A DNA stretch of 64,000 nt, from the NCBI GenBank assembly GCA_019417465.1, contig DXVF01000003.1, positions 62,001 to 126,000 of the forward strand, read 5' to 3'. The translations under genes were made by a program, and so were the position numbers. The notes beneath the pieces were generated by a model. The model made no database searches. It was not told the origin of the DNA and saw only the letters and a list, made by a program, of their open reading frames with translations. The stretch comes from Clostridiales bacterium. Its GTDB lineage: Bacteria > Bacillota > Clostridia > TANB77 > CAG-508. This document shows positions 18,330 through 30,725 of the stretch, piece after piece (the stretch's first letter is position 1; each line of letters opens with the position of its first letter).

Positions 18330-20579
18330 CTACAGCATATTATTAGGATTTAGATCTATAATAACCTTACTTGAATCCTTTTTCTTGATTTTACCAAATT
18401 CGTTTATTGTATCATTTATTAATTTTATTATATCATTTCCGAATTTACATTTAATTATTATTCTCCATCTAAATTTATTTTTTATTTTTTCAATTGGTGA
18501 TGGAACTGGTTTATATAATAAAATCTTTACATTTTCTTTTACAATCTTTTCTTTTAAGAAATTGTATAATAAATTGGATATTTTTTGAACTTCTACTTCA
18601 TCTATTCCCGTGATACATAGCATAATTATATCACAAAAAGGGGGATATTTCAAACTTTTCCTTAGCATAATTTCTGTATTATAAAATAATTTGTAATCTT
18701 GCTTTTTTGAATATTCAATACTAAAATTATCTGGATTATATGTTTGAATAATAACTCTTCCTTCTTGTTCTCTTCCTGCTCTTCCGTGCTACTTGTGTAA
18801 GTATTTGAAATGTCTTTTCATTTGCCCTATAATCGTCTAAATTCAAGTTACTATCTGCTGCTATAACTCCTACTAATGTGACATTTGGAAAATGATGTCC
18901 TTTTACAACCATTTGTGTTCCTATTAATATATCTAAATTGTCATTTTTAAAAGTATCTAATATTTGTTCATGAGAGTTTTTCTTAGTTACTGTATCTATA
19001 TCCATTCTTATAGTTCTAGCTTCTGGAAACAACTTTTTTATTTCCATTTCTAGCTTTTGCGTACCTGTTCCGAAATATCTAATATTATTACTATTACATT
19101 CTGGACATACTTTTAATGCTATGGTTTCATATCCACAATAATGACATTTTAATTTATTTTCTTTATAGTGATATGTTAATGTTACATTACAATTTTTACA
19201 TTTAGCAGTATATCCACAATCTCTACACATTATAAAAGTTGAAAAACCCCTTCTATTAAGAAATAATATAGTCTGCTTTTTTTCTTTTAGATTTTGCTCT
19301 ATTTCGCTATATAATCTAGCACTTATCATACTTCTATTACCATTTGCAAGTTCTTGTCTTAAATCTACAATTTCTACTCCGTGGTAATTTAGAATTGTTA
19401 GCTCTTTTAGTTAGTTCTAACAAAACAATATCATTATTCATAGCCTTATAATATGTATTAATATCTGGTGTAGCACTTCCTAATAATAAAGGAACTCTAT
19501 TTTTTTTGGCTAAAAATTTTGCTATTTCTTTTGCATTATATCTTGGTGTCATTTCAGATTTATATGATGAATCATGTTCCTCATCTATAATTATTATTCC
19601 TAGATCTTTAACAGGTGCAAATATAGCAGAACGAGCACCTATTACAATTTTTGCTTTTCCAGATTTTATTTTTTGCCACTGATCGTATCTTTCTCCAATA
19701 GATAACTTACTATGTAAAACTGCAATTACTTCTTCTCCAAATCTTGCAATAAATCTGTCTACAGTTTGAGGTGTTAATGATATTTCTGGAACAAGCATTA
19801 TACTACTTTTTCCTTCTTTTAGAAGTTTTTCAATTAATTGTAAATATACTTCTGTTTTTCCGAGAACCTGTTACTCCAAAAAGTAAAAATTCTGTATGAA
19901 CATGCATATCTATACTTTCAGCTACTTCTTCAAATGCATTTTTTTGTTCTTCTGTTAACATTAGGTTATATGTAGTTTCAACCACTTTATGAATAAATGG
20001 ATTTCTTTCAATCTGTTTTTCAAATATTTCTACATATCCATTTTTCTCTAATGTTTTTATTATATTTCTTGTTGTATCTGTAAATAATTCTAATTCTGTT
20101 ATAGGTGTTTCGCCATTATCTATTAAAAATTCTAAAATTCTAATTTGCTTATCTGATTTTATTTTTTTTGAATTTATATCTTCTTCTATCTCATAATCTT
20201 CTTTTATTAGATTTACATAGTTTGATTTTTTTTCTTTTACTCTATTCGTAATTACTTTAGTTGTTGTGCCTGGTGGCAACATCAATTTAATACAATCTGA
20301 AATGTTACAAAAATATCTATTTGCCATCCATTTAGCGAGTTTTACTTCATCTTCACCTATATAATCATTTTCTTCTACTTTTTCTATATCTTTTACTTTA
20401 TATTCGGAATTTTCTTTAATACCTACAACAAAACCTTCTTCCATTTTTTTTATATTTCCAAACTTAAGCAATACTCGTGCTCCTATTTTTACTTTATCTT
20501 GTAATTCATATGGTATGTTATAGTCAAATATTCTATTTAAATTTTTTACATTACTATTTATTATTATTTCTGCAATCAT
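18330..20579 (-). CDS. priA: Primosomal protein N' (replication restart helicase), three +1 shifts
   Basis: PriA reloads the replisome at stalled forks. Segments 20579..19863, 19861..19382, 19380..18787 and 18785..18330 join to 748 residues, normal for the family. CGG at 19862-19860 splits the Walker A motif: FGVTGS then GKTEVY. CGG at 19381-19379 follows SKLP, then [18 protein letters not shown] at 18786-18784 falls in motif VI: LTQVA then [16 protein letters not shown] (motif II) and the zinc cysteines (CRDC, CKNC, CHYC, CPEC) are intact. No partial product would be a working helicase. The downstream neighbour is def. Confidence 0.94.
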
Positions 20580-20769
20580 TATATTCTCCTACTTTATTTA
20601 AATTCTAGAAAGTATTATTCTATAGGATTTTTACTTTATAGAAACTTTTCCAAATCAAATTTTTGTACACATAGATCCTTAATTCTCCATACATAATATT
20701 AAAATATATAGAACATATATAGTAAATCTATATTTGTTCCAAGTTTTTTTCTTATATTACTACATGAGA

Positions 20770-20803
20770 AAAAAAATAGCAAGAATAAAAGTTTCTTGCT
20801 ATT
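20770..20803 (-). terminator. Terminator after kinase gene
   Basis: On the minus strand ATAGCAAGAA pairs with TTCTTGCTAT around a short loop, followed by a run of T. It overlaps the TAG stop of the kinase gene. The rest of the 219-bp gap to priA shows no further gene; a priA promoter is expected there. Confidence 0.75.
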
Positions 20804-21356
20804 TTTTTTGCCATTTAATATATTCCTCTTTTATTTTATCAGCTGTTTGTTTTGGTGTTAATTTAGTTGTATCTATAACCAAATCGTAGTTTGATAAATC
20901 TTCTTTTCTTACATGATATAAATTCCAATATCTTTCATTTTCTATTTTGTATCTTCTAATTATATCTGCTTTTTGTTCTTCTATAGAATTTAAATTTTCT
21001 GTGCTTTTTCTATTAGGATCATTAAAAGCTCTTCTTGCTGCTTCATTTATATCTACAGTTAAATATACTTTAAAAGACTCTGGAACTGCATAAAATCCAA
21101 GTCTTGCATCAATAATAAAATTATCATGTGTTTTTGCATATTCTGATGCACTTTTTTCTATTTCTATATCTATTTCTGGATGAGTTTTTACATATTCATT
21201 AAATGTAGTTACATCCATATTCATTTCTTTAGCAAGTTTCCTAAAATATTCTCCATTTCTATAAATTCCATAATTTAATTCTTCTGCTAAAATTACAGAA
21301 GTTGTTCCTTTTCCACTTGCTAATTCTCCACCTAATGATATTATGTTTTTCTTCAT
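20799..21356 (-). CDS. Cytidylate kinase-like P-loop protein
   Basis: A 185-residue nucleotide kinase-like protein. The P-loop GGELASGKGTTS is at residues 9-20. IIDARLGFYAVPESFKVYL corresponds to the NMP-binding region, and RRAFNDPNRKS contains lid-type arginines. It best fits the cytidylate-kinase-like family. In many Clostridia this place between rpoZ/remA and priA holds guanylate kinase (gmk), but the GPSGVGK-type P-loop of Gmk is absent, so I do not call gmk. Substrate unverified. Confidence 0.75.
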   Translation of the reverse strand: MKKNIISLGGELASGKGTTSVILAEELNYGIYRNGEYFRKLAKEMNMDVTTFNEYVKTHPEIDIEIEKSASEYAKTHDNFIIDARLGFYAVPESFKVYLTVDINEAARRAFNDPNRKSTENLNSIEEQKADIIRRYKIENERYWNLYHVRKEDLSNYDLVIDTTKLTPKQTADKIKEEYIKWQKK

Positions 21357-21385
21357 TTTCTTCCCTCTTTATAGTTTATGTTATT

Positions 21386-21580
21386 TTAATTATTTGATAC
21401 TTCAACTTTGCCTTCTGCAATTTCATCTGCAGCTAAAGTAACTGGTGACTCATCATTTTTATCTGTTAACACTTCACTTCCTGTAGCTATTTGTCTTGCT
21501 CTTTTTGAAGTTGCTATAACTAATCTAAAACGATTATCCACTTTTGTTAATAATTCTCCAACAGTTGGTTTTACCATCAT
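21386..21580 (-). CDS. rpoZ: RNA polymerase omega subunit
   Basis: A 64-residue omega subunit that helps fold the beta' subunit. The core VDNRFRLVIATSKRARQIATG is close to the family consensus. The ATG at 21580 has AAGGAGG 9 nt upstream. Small acidic C terminus. It is flanked by remA and the kinase gene, matching the usual yicC-remA-(gmk)-rpoZ order. Confidence 0.93.
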   Translation of the reverse strand: MMVKPTVGELLTKVDNRFRLVIATSKRARQIATGSEVLTDKNDESPVTLAADEIAEGKVEVSNN

Positions 21581-21641
21581 TTTAACATTCCTCCTTAAGC
21601 TTAAGTTATACAATCTCTTTGCTTATATAACTTTAATTTTT

Positions 21642-21893
21642 TTATTCTTCTACAATATCATCTTTATCAAGTCTTCCAGCAACAGTTTCTGGTTGAACTG
21701 CAGAAAGTATTACATGACCTGAATCCATAATAATAACTGCTCTTGTTCTTCTTCCATATGTTGCATCTACTGCCATACCTTTATCTTTGGCATCTTGAAT
21801 TATTCTTTTAATTGGTGCTGACTCTGGACTAACAATAGAAATAATTCTATTTGCAGAAACGATATTTCCAAAACCAATATTAATTAATTGCAT
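21642..21893 (-). CDS. remA: RemA-like DUF370 regulator
   Basis: An 83-residue DNA-binding regulator of the RemA/DUF370 family, which in Bacillus activates matrix genes. It starts [12 protein letters not shown] and has [19 protein letters not shown] and [19 protein letters not shown]. The start at 21893 is preferred because GAAGGG lies upstream. Its presence fits the matrix cluster at 13-16.7 kb, but regulation of that cluster is only inferred. Confidence 0.92.
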   Translation of the reverse strand: MQLINIGFGNIVSANRIISIVSPESAPIKRIIQDAKDKGMAVDATYGRRTRAVIIMDSGHVILSAVQPETVAGRLDKDDIVEE

Positions 21894-21915
21894 AATATAC
21901 ACATCCCTTCATATA

Positions 21916-22795
21916 TTACTCGATATTTTGTATTTGTTCTCTTATATTTTCTAACTCTGTTTTTATATCAATTACTAGATTTGTAATTTCTAATTTTACA
22001 GACTTAGAACCTATTGTATTTGTCTCTCTGTTCATCTCTTGGATAATAAAATCCAACTTTTTCCCTACTCCTCCGCACATCTAATTCCATTAAATCTCTA
22101 AATTGTTTTATATGACTTTTAAGTCTAGTTAATTCTTCTTCAATAGAACATTTATCTGAATATATTACAGTCTCTTGCGCAATTCTTGTTTCATCTATTA
22201 TATCTGTATGTAGTAAATCTTGTATTCTTTCTTTCAATTTTACTACATAATCCTCAATAAGTCCAGTAGAAAACTCAAAAATATTAATAACCATAGTTTG
22301 CACATTATCCATTCTTTTTATTAAATCTTCTTTTATTTTCTTACCTTCTTTTAATTTCATATCATTTAAATTCTGGATTGCTTTTTCTAAACATATACTT
22401 AGCTCTTCTTTTATGCAGTCCTCATTCTCTTCATCTGTCTGGATTTGTAATATATCTGGAAATTTACATATATCTATAACCTCTATATTATCATTTATTT
22501 TTGTTTCTTTTGCGAGTTCTTTTAGTTCATTTATATATAATTTGGCCAGTTCTTTATTTATTGCAACAAACTTTCCATCTATACTAAAATTATTAAAAGT
22601 AATATATATATCTATTTTCCCTCTTGTTATTTTACTTGAAATTTGTTTTCTTATATGTTCTTCAAGATAACTAATATTTCTTGGTAATTTTATATTAATA
22701 TCATTATATCTATGATTAACAGATTTAATCTCAACATTATATTCTCTTCCATTTATAACTTCTTTTGCTCTTCCAAAGCCTGTCATACTTTTCAT
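21916..22795 (-). CDS. yicC: YicC-family endoribonuclease, one +1 shift
   Basis: A 292-residue YicC-type endoribonuclease. The N terminus MKSMTGFGRA and KSVNHRYNDINIKLPRNISY are diagnostic. CGG at 22075-22073 follows FRDLMELDV; skipping the C gives GGVGKKLDFIIQEMNRETNT, the most conserved C-terminal motif, and a normal end IGSKS...IQNIE. The zero-frame product has an unrelated tail. The stop is 22 bp before remA. The gene order is standard for Firmicutes. Confidence 0.92.
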
Positions 22796-22801
22796 AAAAT
22801 C

Positions 22802-23875
22802 TTATACCTCTTCTTCTATAATTTCACTTAATTCACTATTTTCTTTGCAATATGCTTTTTTCAATTTTATAAATATCACTATAGATTTTATTATATAATA
22901 CAAAATAACCACCATAGTAAAACTCAAAATAGCAGTCATAAAAATTTCTTTTTTCATTATATATAAGTACATTAATGCAAGATTTGTAATAGCTAAAATC
23001 AATACTTCTATTCCAAATATTGCCAATGATTTATTTTCTTTTTTATATGAATTTTCAAATAATATTATAGAAATCACAATCATTGATACACTAAACACTT
23101 TCAAGTCTGTTATAAAAACTTCTCTTTCTATATTTTTAAATCCTAATATTATAAATATAAGATATAAAGTTATAACACTTCCAACAATCATATTAGTTAT
23201 TGTTTTTGTTGTAATCTTTTTTTGTACGTCTTCTGGTAATTTCTTTTTCCTTTCTTCTTTTAATACTTGACCTATTTCTTTTATATCTTTTACAGTCTCT
23301 ATTTTTTCTTGTAATTGCTCTTTATTATCATTTTTCTTTCCTTCATTTTCAGAATTTCTGTTTAATTTATCAATATCTATTTCTGCATTTTTAAAATTTA
23401 TTTTTACTTCTTTAGCCTTATCTATTTTTTTTGAATTTTTTTTAGGCACAATCTTTTCTATTTCTTTTTTAGTATCACTATTATTTTCTTTCTTTATACT
23501 ACTATTTTTAATATCTTTTGTTTTAGTATCTTTATTATTTGTTTTTTTGGTAGTATTTTTTTTACTATCTGTTTTATTTTCTAAACTATTCGTTTTTTTG
23601 GTATTATCTACTTTTCTCTTTTGAGTTGATACTTTTTTAATGGTTTCACTATCTATATCAGATTTAACTGCTTTAGATGTTTTATTTGTCTTATTGGTTG
23701 CAGTTTTATCTGATGTAGCTTTATTTGTTGTAGTTCTATTTGCTGTAGTTTTTTTAGTCGCTATCTTTTTTACTTGTTCTTCTTTATTTAGTTCTTTGGT
23801 CAATTGCACCTTATTTTTGCTTTTAGTTTCTTTTGCTTCTTTACTACCAGCTTTTTTTTCATCTATACTATTCAT
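22802..23875 (-). CDS. Lys/Thr-rich low-complexity membrane protein
   Basis: About 357 residues and no family I recognise. Residues 1-190 are low-complexity, rich in Lys, Thr, Asn and Asp, with imperfect repeats of NKT and TSDK type. A charged segment follows (EQLQEKIETVKDIKEIGQVL), then four membrane helices in the C-terminal 130 residues. The positively charged disordered N terminus could bind nucleic acid or anionic polymer on the cytoplasmic side; that is inference. The start is uncertain: the ATG at 23875 or one 12 nt upstream. Intact frame, no CGG. It sits between rsmE and yicC. Confidence 0.6.
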   Translation of the reverse strand: MNSIDEKKAGSKEAKETKSKNKVQLTKELNKEEQVKKIATKKTTANRTTTNKATSDKTATNKTNKTSKAVKSDIDSETIKKVSTQKRKVDNTKKTNSLENKTDSKKNTTKKTNNKDTKTKDIKNSSIKKENNSDTKKEIEKIVPKKNSKKIDKAKEVKINFKNAEIDIDKLNRNSENEGKKNDNKEQLQEKIETVKDIKEIGQVLKEERKKKLPEDVQKKITTKTITNMIVGSVITLYLIFIILGFKNIEREVFITDLKVFSVSMIVISIILFENSYKKENKSLAIFGIEVLILAITNLALMYLYIMKKEIFMTAILSFTMVVILYYIIKSIVIFIKLKKAYCKENSELSEIIEEEV

Positions 23876-23986
23876 ATAAAAACTCATTCCTTTCTTGCTT
23901 TGTTCAGAAGACACGCGCATAGTTAGAAAAAATAATTTTTTTCTAACTAACCTCGATTTCTCAATATTTCTACTTACACAATCTTC

Positions 23987-24745
23987 TTAATTATTTTCGA
24001 GTTCATATAATATTATACTTGATACCGCGAGTGCTACAGTTTCTGTTCTTAATATTCTTTTTCCTAGAGTAATAATCTTGGTTCCTATCTGTTTTAAATA
24101 GTCAATCTCATTTTCTGATATGCCACCCTCTGGTCCAATTAATATTGCAATATTTAAATTGTTTTTTTCTTTAATCTCCTTTTTTAAATTTAGTAATTCG
24201 TGCTTTAAAGTATTATTTTCTTCTTTTTCATATGCCACTAATATACAATTATAATCTATTAATATTTTCTCTATATCTTTTAATCTAATTATGTTATTTA
24301 CTTTTGGTATTATATTTCTGCCACTTTGTTTTGCTGCCACTTCTGCAATTTTTTGCCATCTTTCAATTTTTCTTGCCTCATCTTTGCCATTTACTTTTAC
24401 AACACATCTTTCCATATTAACAGGAGTTATTTCTTTTACTCCAAGTTCTGTACTTTTTTGTATAATAAGTTCCATTTTATCTGCTTTAGCCAATCCTTGC
24501 AAAATATTTATATGTATATTAGACTCTGATTCTGATTCTATGTCTTTTATAATTTTTAAATCTATACTATCCTTATTTATTTGTATAATCTCAGCTTCAT
24601 AATTTTCACCATTATCTATGTTACATATATTTAACTTATCTCCTATTTTACATCTAAGTACATTTGCTATATGGTTCACATCTTCATTTATTATTTCTAT
24701 TTTATTATTTTTAATTTGATTACTCTTCACAAAAAATTTTGGCAT
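23987..24745 (-). CDS. rsmE: 16S rRNA (uracil1498-N3)-methyltransferase
   Basis: A 252-residue SPOUT methyltransferase acting on U1498 of 16S rRNA. The N-terminal PUA-like domain carries HIANVLRCKIGDKLNICN. The SPOUT knot has LGVKEITPVNMERCVV, then ILIGPEGGISENEIDYLKQ and the C-terminal LGKRILRTETVALAV, all family signatures. Full length, frame open; one CGG triplet is out of phase. Confidence 0.95.
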   Translation of the reverse strand: MPKFFVKSNQIKNNKIEIINEDVNHIANVLRCKIGDKLNICNIDNGENYEAEIIQINKDSIDLKIIKDIESESESNIHINILQGLAKADKMELIIQKSTELGVKEITPVNMERCVVKVNGKDEARKIERWQKIAEVAAKQSGRNIIPKVNNIIRLKDIEKILIDYNCILVAYEKEENNTLKHELLNLKKEIKEKNNLNIAILIGPEGGISENEIDYLKQIGTKIITLGKRILRTETVALAVSSIILYELENN

Positions 24746-24850
24746 TTTTTTACTTCCTTTTTAGTAATTTTCTACATTATAACATAAGATAAAATATAGT
24801 TGCAATAAAACTGATATTTTGTATAGATAGCAGATTAACTAAAAATCTCC

Positions 24851-25273
24851 CTATATATATTTAAACACTTCTTCTGGATATAATATTTTATTTTTGTTTT
24901 TAAATTCATCTATGTCTATCCATTTAGCTTTATAATTACCACAATCATCTTTAATATTATATTCTTCTTTATAATCACTATCTAGAATATCAATAGAATA
25001 AAATAATATTAATTCATGTGCATCTTTTCCTTTATATGTAAAGATATTTTCAGATATTCCAAGGAAATCTTTTATAATTATATTTGAATTAATTTCTTCT
25101 AAAAACTCTCTTTTTAATGCATCAACGCTATTTTCTAAAAATTCTATTCCTCCACCTAAACATCTATAAAAGGTCTGTTTTTTTACATTATCAAATCCTT
25201 CACCTACTAGTAACTTATTGTTCTTTACAGCTAATCCTAAAACTATTGGTCTAATTTCTTTAAATTTATCCAT
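24851..25273 (-). CDS. NUDIX hydrolase
   Basis: A 140-residue NUDIX protein. The Nudix box is seen as GGGIEFLENSVDALKREFLEE (residues about 41-61, the G-x5-E-x7-RE-x2-EE pattern, except Ile and Asn at its end). Substrate cannot be read from sequence; many such short clostridial NUDIX proteins act on modified nucleotides. Its own transcript is likely, as 106 bp separate it from rsmE. AGGAGG precedes the ATG. Confidence 0.85.
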   Translation of the reverse strand: MDKFKEIRPIVLGLAVKNNKLLVGEGFDNVKKQTFYRCLGGGIEFLENSVDALKREFLEEINSNIIIKDFLGISENIFTYKGKDAHELILFYSIDILDSDYKEEYNIKDDCGNYKAKWIDIDEFKNKNKILYPEEVFKYI

Positions 25274-25439
25274 GAATACCTCCTAACATTAAAATAGTGT
25301 AATTCTCCTATTTTTTTATACGTAAAATATAACTTATATTACTCTATCTTATTTATTTTTAGATATCTTATCACATTTTCACCCAATGTTCTATAATATA
25401 AATTAAATTTTACTATATACCTTGAATTATCCTATTATA

Positions 25440-25474
25440 AAAAACTCACTATTTTCATTAATATAGTGAGTTTT
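25440..25474 (-). terminator. Terminator after dnaJ
   Basis: The stem AACTCACTAT / ATAGTGAGTT (extended by flanking A-T pairs) is followed by TTTTTTATA on the minus strand, just after the dnaJ stop. The remaining gap to the NUDIX gene (25274-25439) shows no gene. Confidence 0.85.
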
Positions 25475-25482
25475 TTCGCGTT

Positions 25483-26642
25483 TTATCCAAATAATCCTCT
25501 TTTCTTAACAGGTGGTTGTTCATTCATAGTTAATGCAAGTTTTGTTAATAACTCTCTTTGTTCTTTACTTAATTTTTTTGGTACTTGAACTTGAACAGTA
25601 AAAATAAAATCGCCTTGATAATTTCCATTTACTGCTTTAAATCCTTTATTTCTTATTGTAAATTTAGTACCGTGGCTGAGTTCCATCTGGAATTTTATAT
25701 TTTTCTTTACTTCCGTCTACCATAGGAATATCAAGCTCTGCTCCTAATGTAGCTTGTGTAAAGGTAATTGGAATATTACAAAAAACATTATTTCCATTTC
25801 TTGTGAATATACTATGTTTTTTTAATCTTATATTTATGTATAAGTCTCCTTTTGGTCCACCTTTAGTACCTGGCTGGCCTTCTCCTCTTAAGACAATTGT
25901 TTGATCATTATCTATACCTGCTGGAATTTTTACTTTTATTTTTGCCTGTTTTCTTACAGTACCTTTTCCTCTACAAGATTCACATGGCTCTTTTATAACT
26001 TTTCCTGTTCCATGGCAATTACTACATGTTTTTGTTGTTTGCATTTGTCCTAAAATCGTATTTTGAACTTGCCTTACTTGACCAGTTCCTCCACATACTC
26101 CACAATTTTCAACTACAGTTCCTGGTTTTGCTCCATTTCCATTACATACTGTACAAATATCATCTCTTGTTATGTTTATTTCTTTCTCCACTCCTAAAAA
26201 AGCTTCTTCAAAAGAAATCTCCATATTATATTTTAAATCTGCACCTTTTTTTGGTCCATTATTTGCATTTCTTGCATTTCTAGAACCTCCAAATCCTCCT
26301 CCAAAGAATGAAGAGAATATGTCTCCTAAATCTCCGAAGTCACTAAATCCATCAAATCCTGATGTAGAATAAGAATAATATCCACCACCTGGATTTCCTC
26401 CTCCAAAGCCTTGTGGACCATTATGTCCAAATTGGTCATACATTCTTCTTTTCCCGAGGATCTGACAATGTTTCATATGCTTCATTTACTTCTTTAAATT
26501 TAATTTCAGCTTCTTTTTTATTATCTGGATTAGCATCAGGATGATATTTTTTTGCCATTTTTCTAAATGCTTTTTTTAATTCCTCATCTGTAGCATTCTT
26601 ATCTACACCTAATACTTCATAATAATCTCTTTTTTCTGCCAT
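25483..26642 (-). CDS. dnaJ: Chaperone DnaJ, two +1 shifts
   Basis: Hsp40 co-chaperone of DnaK. Segments 26642..26457, 26455..25673 and 25671..25483 join to 385 residues. The J domain with HPD at 34-36 is normal. CGG at 26456-26454 follows TLSDP; skipping the C gives [13 protein letters not shown], the expected J-domain/GF junction. Four CxxCxGxG zinc repeats lie in the middle. CGG at 25672-25670 follows IPDGTQP; skipping gives [17 protein letters not shown], the expected C-terminal domain. It is the last gene of the hrcA operon. Without the first shift only an unfinished J domain is made. Confidence 0.95.
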
Positions 26643-26654
26643 TCTCTCCTCCTA

Positions 26655-27029
26655 TTAAAATGTCTTTTTATTATATTTTCCTTCATTATCCTTTATGTAA
26701 TTTCTATTCATATTTATATTATGTTTTTCTATATATGCATTTGAAAATTCTTCTGGAGTTATTTCTAGTCTATTTAAAACTTCTATATAATAATTTTGCA
26801 CATCAGTTATTTCCTCTAAAAATCTTCCCCTTACTTCTTTATTTTCCATAATCTCATCAATGCCTTTTTTCTTTATGATAGAAATACATTCTCCTAATTC
26901 TTCAATCATATACAAAATATGATTTTTAGTTGCTTTTGGATTCATATCATTCCATTTTTCTTTATTCTTTTCATATAAATCAAATTGCATTTGCTTCATT
27001 TCAGATATATTTAAATCTTGTTTTGACAT
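26655..27029 (-). CDS. All-alpha (MazG-like) NTP pyrophosphohydrolase
   Basis: A 124-residue helical protein with the acidic metal-binding motifs of MazG-like nucleotide pyrophosphohydrolases: IEELGECISI (EExxE type) and FLEEITDVQNYYIEV (ExxxD). It would hydrolyse an NTP or dNTP to NMP and PPi, perhaps as house-cleaning. The ATG at 27029 follows GGAGG by 6 nt. Placement between dnaK and dnaJ is unusual, as these two are normally adjacent. Confidence 0.65.
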   Translation of the reverse strand: MSKQDLNISEMKQMQFDLYEKNKEKWNDMNPKATKNHILYMIEELGECISIIKKKGIDEIMENKEVRGRFLEEITDVQNYYIEVLNRLEITPEEFSNAYIEKHNINMNRNYIKDNEGKYNKKTF

Positions 27030-27056
27030 TTTTTCCTCCATATCTTTCAATTTCAA

Positions 27057-27093
27057 AGATTGGCAGACAAATCCTATTAATGTCTACCAATCT
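27057..27093 (-). other. Hairpin between dnaK and downstream genes
   Basis: AGATTGGTAGACA pairs with TGTCTGCCAATCT around an AT-rich loop, with no clear T run. It could stabilise dnaK mRNA or attenuate transcription into the next genes; processing hairpins of this kind are known in heat-shock operons. Confidence 0.6.
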
Positions 27094-27117
27094 TCTTATG
27101 CTATTATAATTTATATT

Positions 27118-28983
<1,866 letters not shown>

Positions 28984-29075
28984 CTAAATTTTTAATTTTC
29001 AATTTTTTATTTATAATCTTTTGTAAATTTATATATTTAAGCGCAAAATTTGCGTAATTTATTTTTTATAAATGT

Positions 29076-29574
29076 TTAGTTTGCTACAACTACTAAAGAA
29101 TGTCTAATTACTTTCCCATCTATTATGTATCCTTTTCTATATTCTTCTTTTATTTCTTTTTCTCCAAGATTTTCATCTAATACAGATCCTACAGCTTCAT
29201 GTAGTTCTGGATCAAAAGTTTTTCCGATTAGTTTCAATTTCTTTAACTCCATTTGCAGTTAAAACATCTTTAAATTGTTTTAAAACCATTTCTACACCTT
29301 GTTTATAATTATCGTCTTTTGTCTCTACAGATACTGCCTTTTCTAAATTATCAATTACTGGCAATAAAGAAGTAAATATATCAGATATTAAAGTATTATA
29401 TAGTCCTTCTCTTTCTTTTTGGCTTCTTTTTTTGAAATTATCAAATTCTGCCATTAGTCTTTTTAACCTATCATCTTTTTCTTCAAGTTCTTTTTTTTGA
29501 CTATCAATTAGTTCTTTAATTTTTTTAACTTCTTCGTTATTTTCTAAATTTTTTTCTTTTTTCTCTTCTTGCAT
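29076..29574 (-). CDS. grpE: Nucleotide exchange factor GrpE, one +1 shift
   Basis: A 165-residue exchange factor for DnaK. A long N-terminal coiled coil is followed by LLPVIDNLEKAVSVE and QFKDVLTANGVKEIETN. CGG at 29226-29224 then interrupts; skipping its C gives GKTFDPELHEAVGSV, the best-conserved GrpE motif (FDPxxHEA), and a normal beta domain ending KVIRHSLVVVAN. The zero frame stops after KNF. GAGG precedes the ATG. The gene lies between hrcA and dnaK. Confidence 0.95.
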
Positions 29575-29591
29575 TTAAATTCCTCACTTTC

Positions 29592-30590
29592 TTAATATCC
29601 GTTTAGTTTTTTACTAATATATTTCATGACAGAAATTACTTTTGAATAATCCATTCTTGTTGGACCTATAATTCCTATTGTTCCTATATCTTTATTCGCA
29701 ATTTTATGTTTGAATGTAACAATACTAAAATCCTTTAATTCACTATGGTCTGTTTCATTTCCAATATATACATTTATGTCATTTGCAAAACCTGTATCTA
29801 ATATATCTAATACGAGTTCTTTTGTATCTAATACATTAATAAAATTTTTGGCTACTTCCAAGCTTTTAAATTCTGGCAAATCAAAGGATTTATTTGTTCC
29901 TTCTAAATAAATTTTAGCATCTTCATTAATAGCCTTATTTATTTCTTTCATAACTGGTTTTATAACTTTTAAGCTATAATTCATTTCTGAAAATATGTAT
30001 TCTTCTAATGGCTTATCTATTGAATTTAGTGGTTTTCCTTTTAATTTATTGTTAAATATAAAATTTAACATCTCCACTTGCTCATCTGTTATATCTTCAT
30101 CAAATTTTATAATTGTTTCTTTTATAACTCCGCTATCTGTTAGAATAACTGCCATTAGCATTCTTGTTCCTAGTAATACAAATTTTATTTCCTCTATATT
30201 TTGTATTTTAGGTCCTATTGCTACAGTTGTATAATGTGTTATTTCAGATAATGTACTTGTAGCAATTTTTGTTAACTCTTCTATTTGATTTACTTTTGTT
30301 TCTAATTTAGAACTAATATATTTTATTTCTTCTAAACTAATATTATCGTATTTTATAAGTTCATCAACATAAAAGCGGTATCCTTTAGCTGATGGTATAC
30401 GACCACTTGATGTATGAGGTTTATCTAGATATCCTATTTTTTCAAGTTCTGCCATATCGTTTCTAATTGTTGCACTACTAAAGTCTAATCCATATTTATT
30501 TACAATACTTCCTGAGCTAACTGGTTCAGCAGTATTTATATATTCATCTACAATTGCTTGCAAGATTCTTTTTTTTCTATTATCTAACAT
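29592..30590 (-). CDS. hrcA: Heat-inducible transcription repressor HrcA
   Basis: A 332-residue repressor that binds CIRCE. The N-terminal winged helix contains YINTAEPVSSGSIV and SSATIRNDMAELEKIGYL. The C-terminal GAF-like domain ends GIIGPTRMDYSKVISVMKYI. It is the first gene of the operon, and a CIRCE element and promoter lie directly upstream, so the operon is autoregulated. Two CGG triplets are out of phase. Confidence 0.97.
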   Translation of the reverse strand: MLDNRKKRILQAIVDEYINTAEPVSSGSIVNKYGLDFSSATIRNDMAELEKIGYLDKPHTSSGRIPSAKGYRFYVDELIKYDNISLEEIKYISSKLETKVNQIEELTKIATSTLSEITHYTTVAIGPKIQNIEEIKFVLLGTRMLMAVILTDSGVIKETIIKFDEDITDEQVEMLNFIFNNKLKGKPLNSIDKPLEEYIFSEMNYSLKVIKPVMKEINKAINEDAKIYLEGTNKSFDLPEFKSLEVAKNFINVLDTKELVLDILDTGFANDINVYIGNETDHSELKDFSIVTFKHKIANKDIGTIGIIGPTRMDYSKVISVMKYISKKLNGY

Positions 30591-30605
30591 GCCCTCACCT
30601 TCTTT

Positions 30606-30632
30606 TTAGCACTCTTTTTACGTGACTGCTAA
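30606..30632 (-). promoter_or_regulatory. CIRCE operator of the hrcA operon
   Basis: On the minus strand TTAGCAGTC, nine bases, GAGTGCTAA matches the CIRCE consensus (TTAGCACTC-N9-GAGTGCTAA) with one mismatch. It is placed 16 bp before the hrcA start. Confidence 0.92.
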
Positions 30633-30643
30633 ACTTCATATAT

Positions 30644-30670
30644 ATTATAACCAAAAAAAGGTATTGTCAA
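30644..30670 (-). promoter_or_regulatory. Sigma-A promoter of the hrcA operon
   Basis: TTGACA (30670-30665) and TATAAT (30649-30644) are separated by 15 bp; an overlapping TAATAT gives a 17-bp spacer. CIRCE follows at the expected start-site position. Confidence 0.75.
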
Positions 30671-30725
30671 TACCTTTTTTTCTAATTTTGTGTGAAATTT
30701 ATGTGAAATGCCTCTATACTATATA

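Noticed and set aside
20799..21356. Calling the kinase gene gmk from its position
   Set aside because: The P-loop and lid fit a cytidylate-kinase-like protein rather than guanylate kinase.
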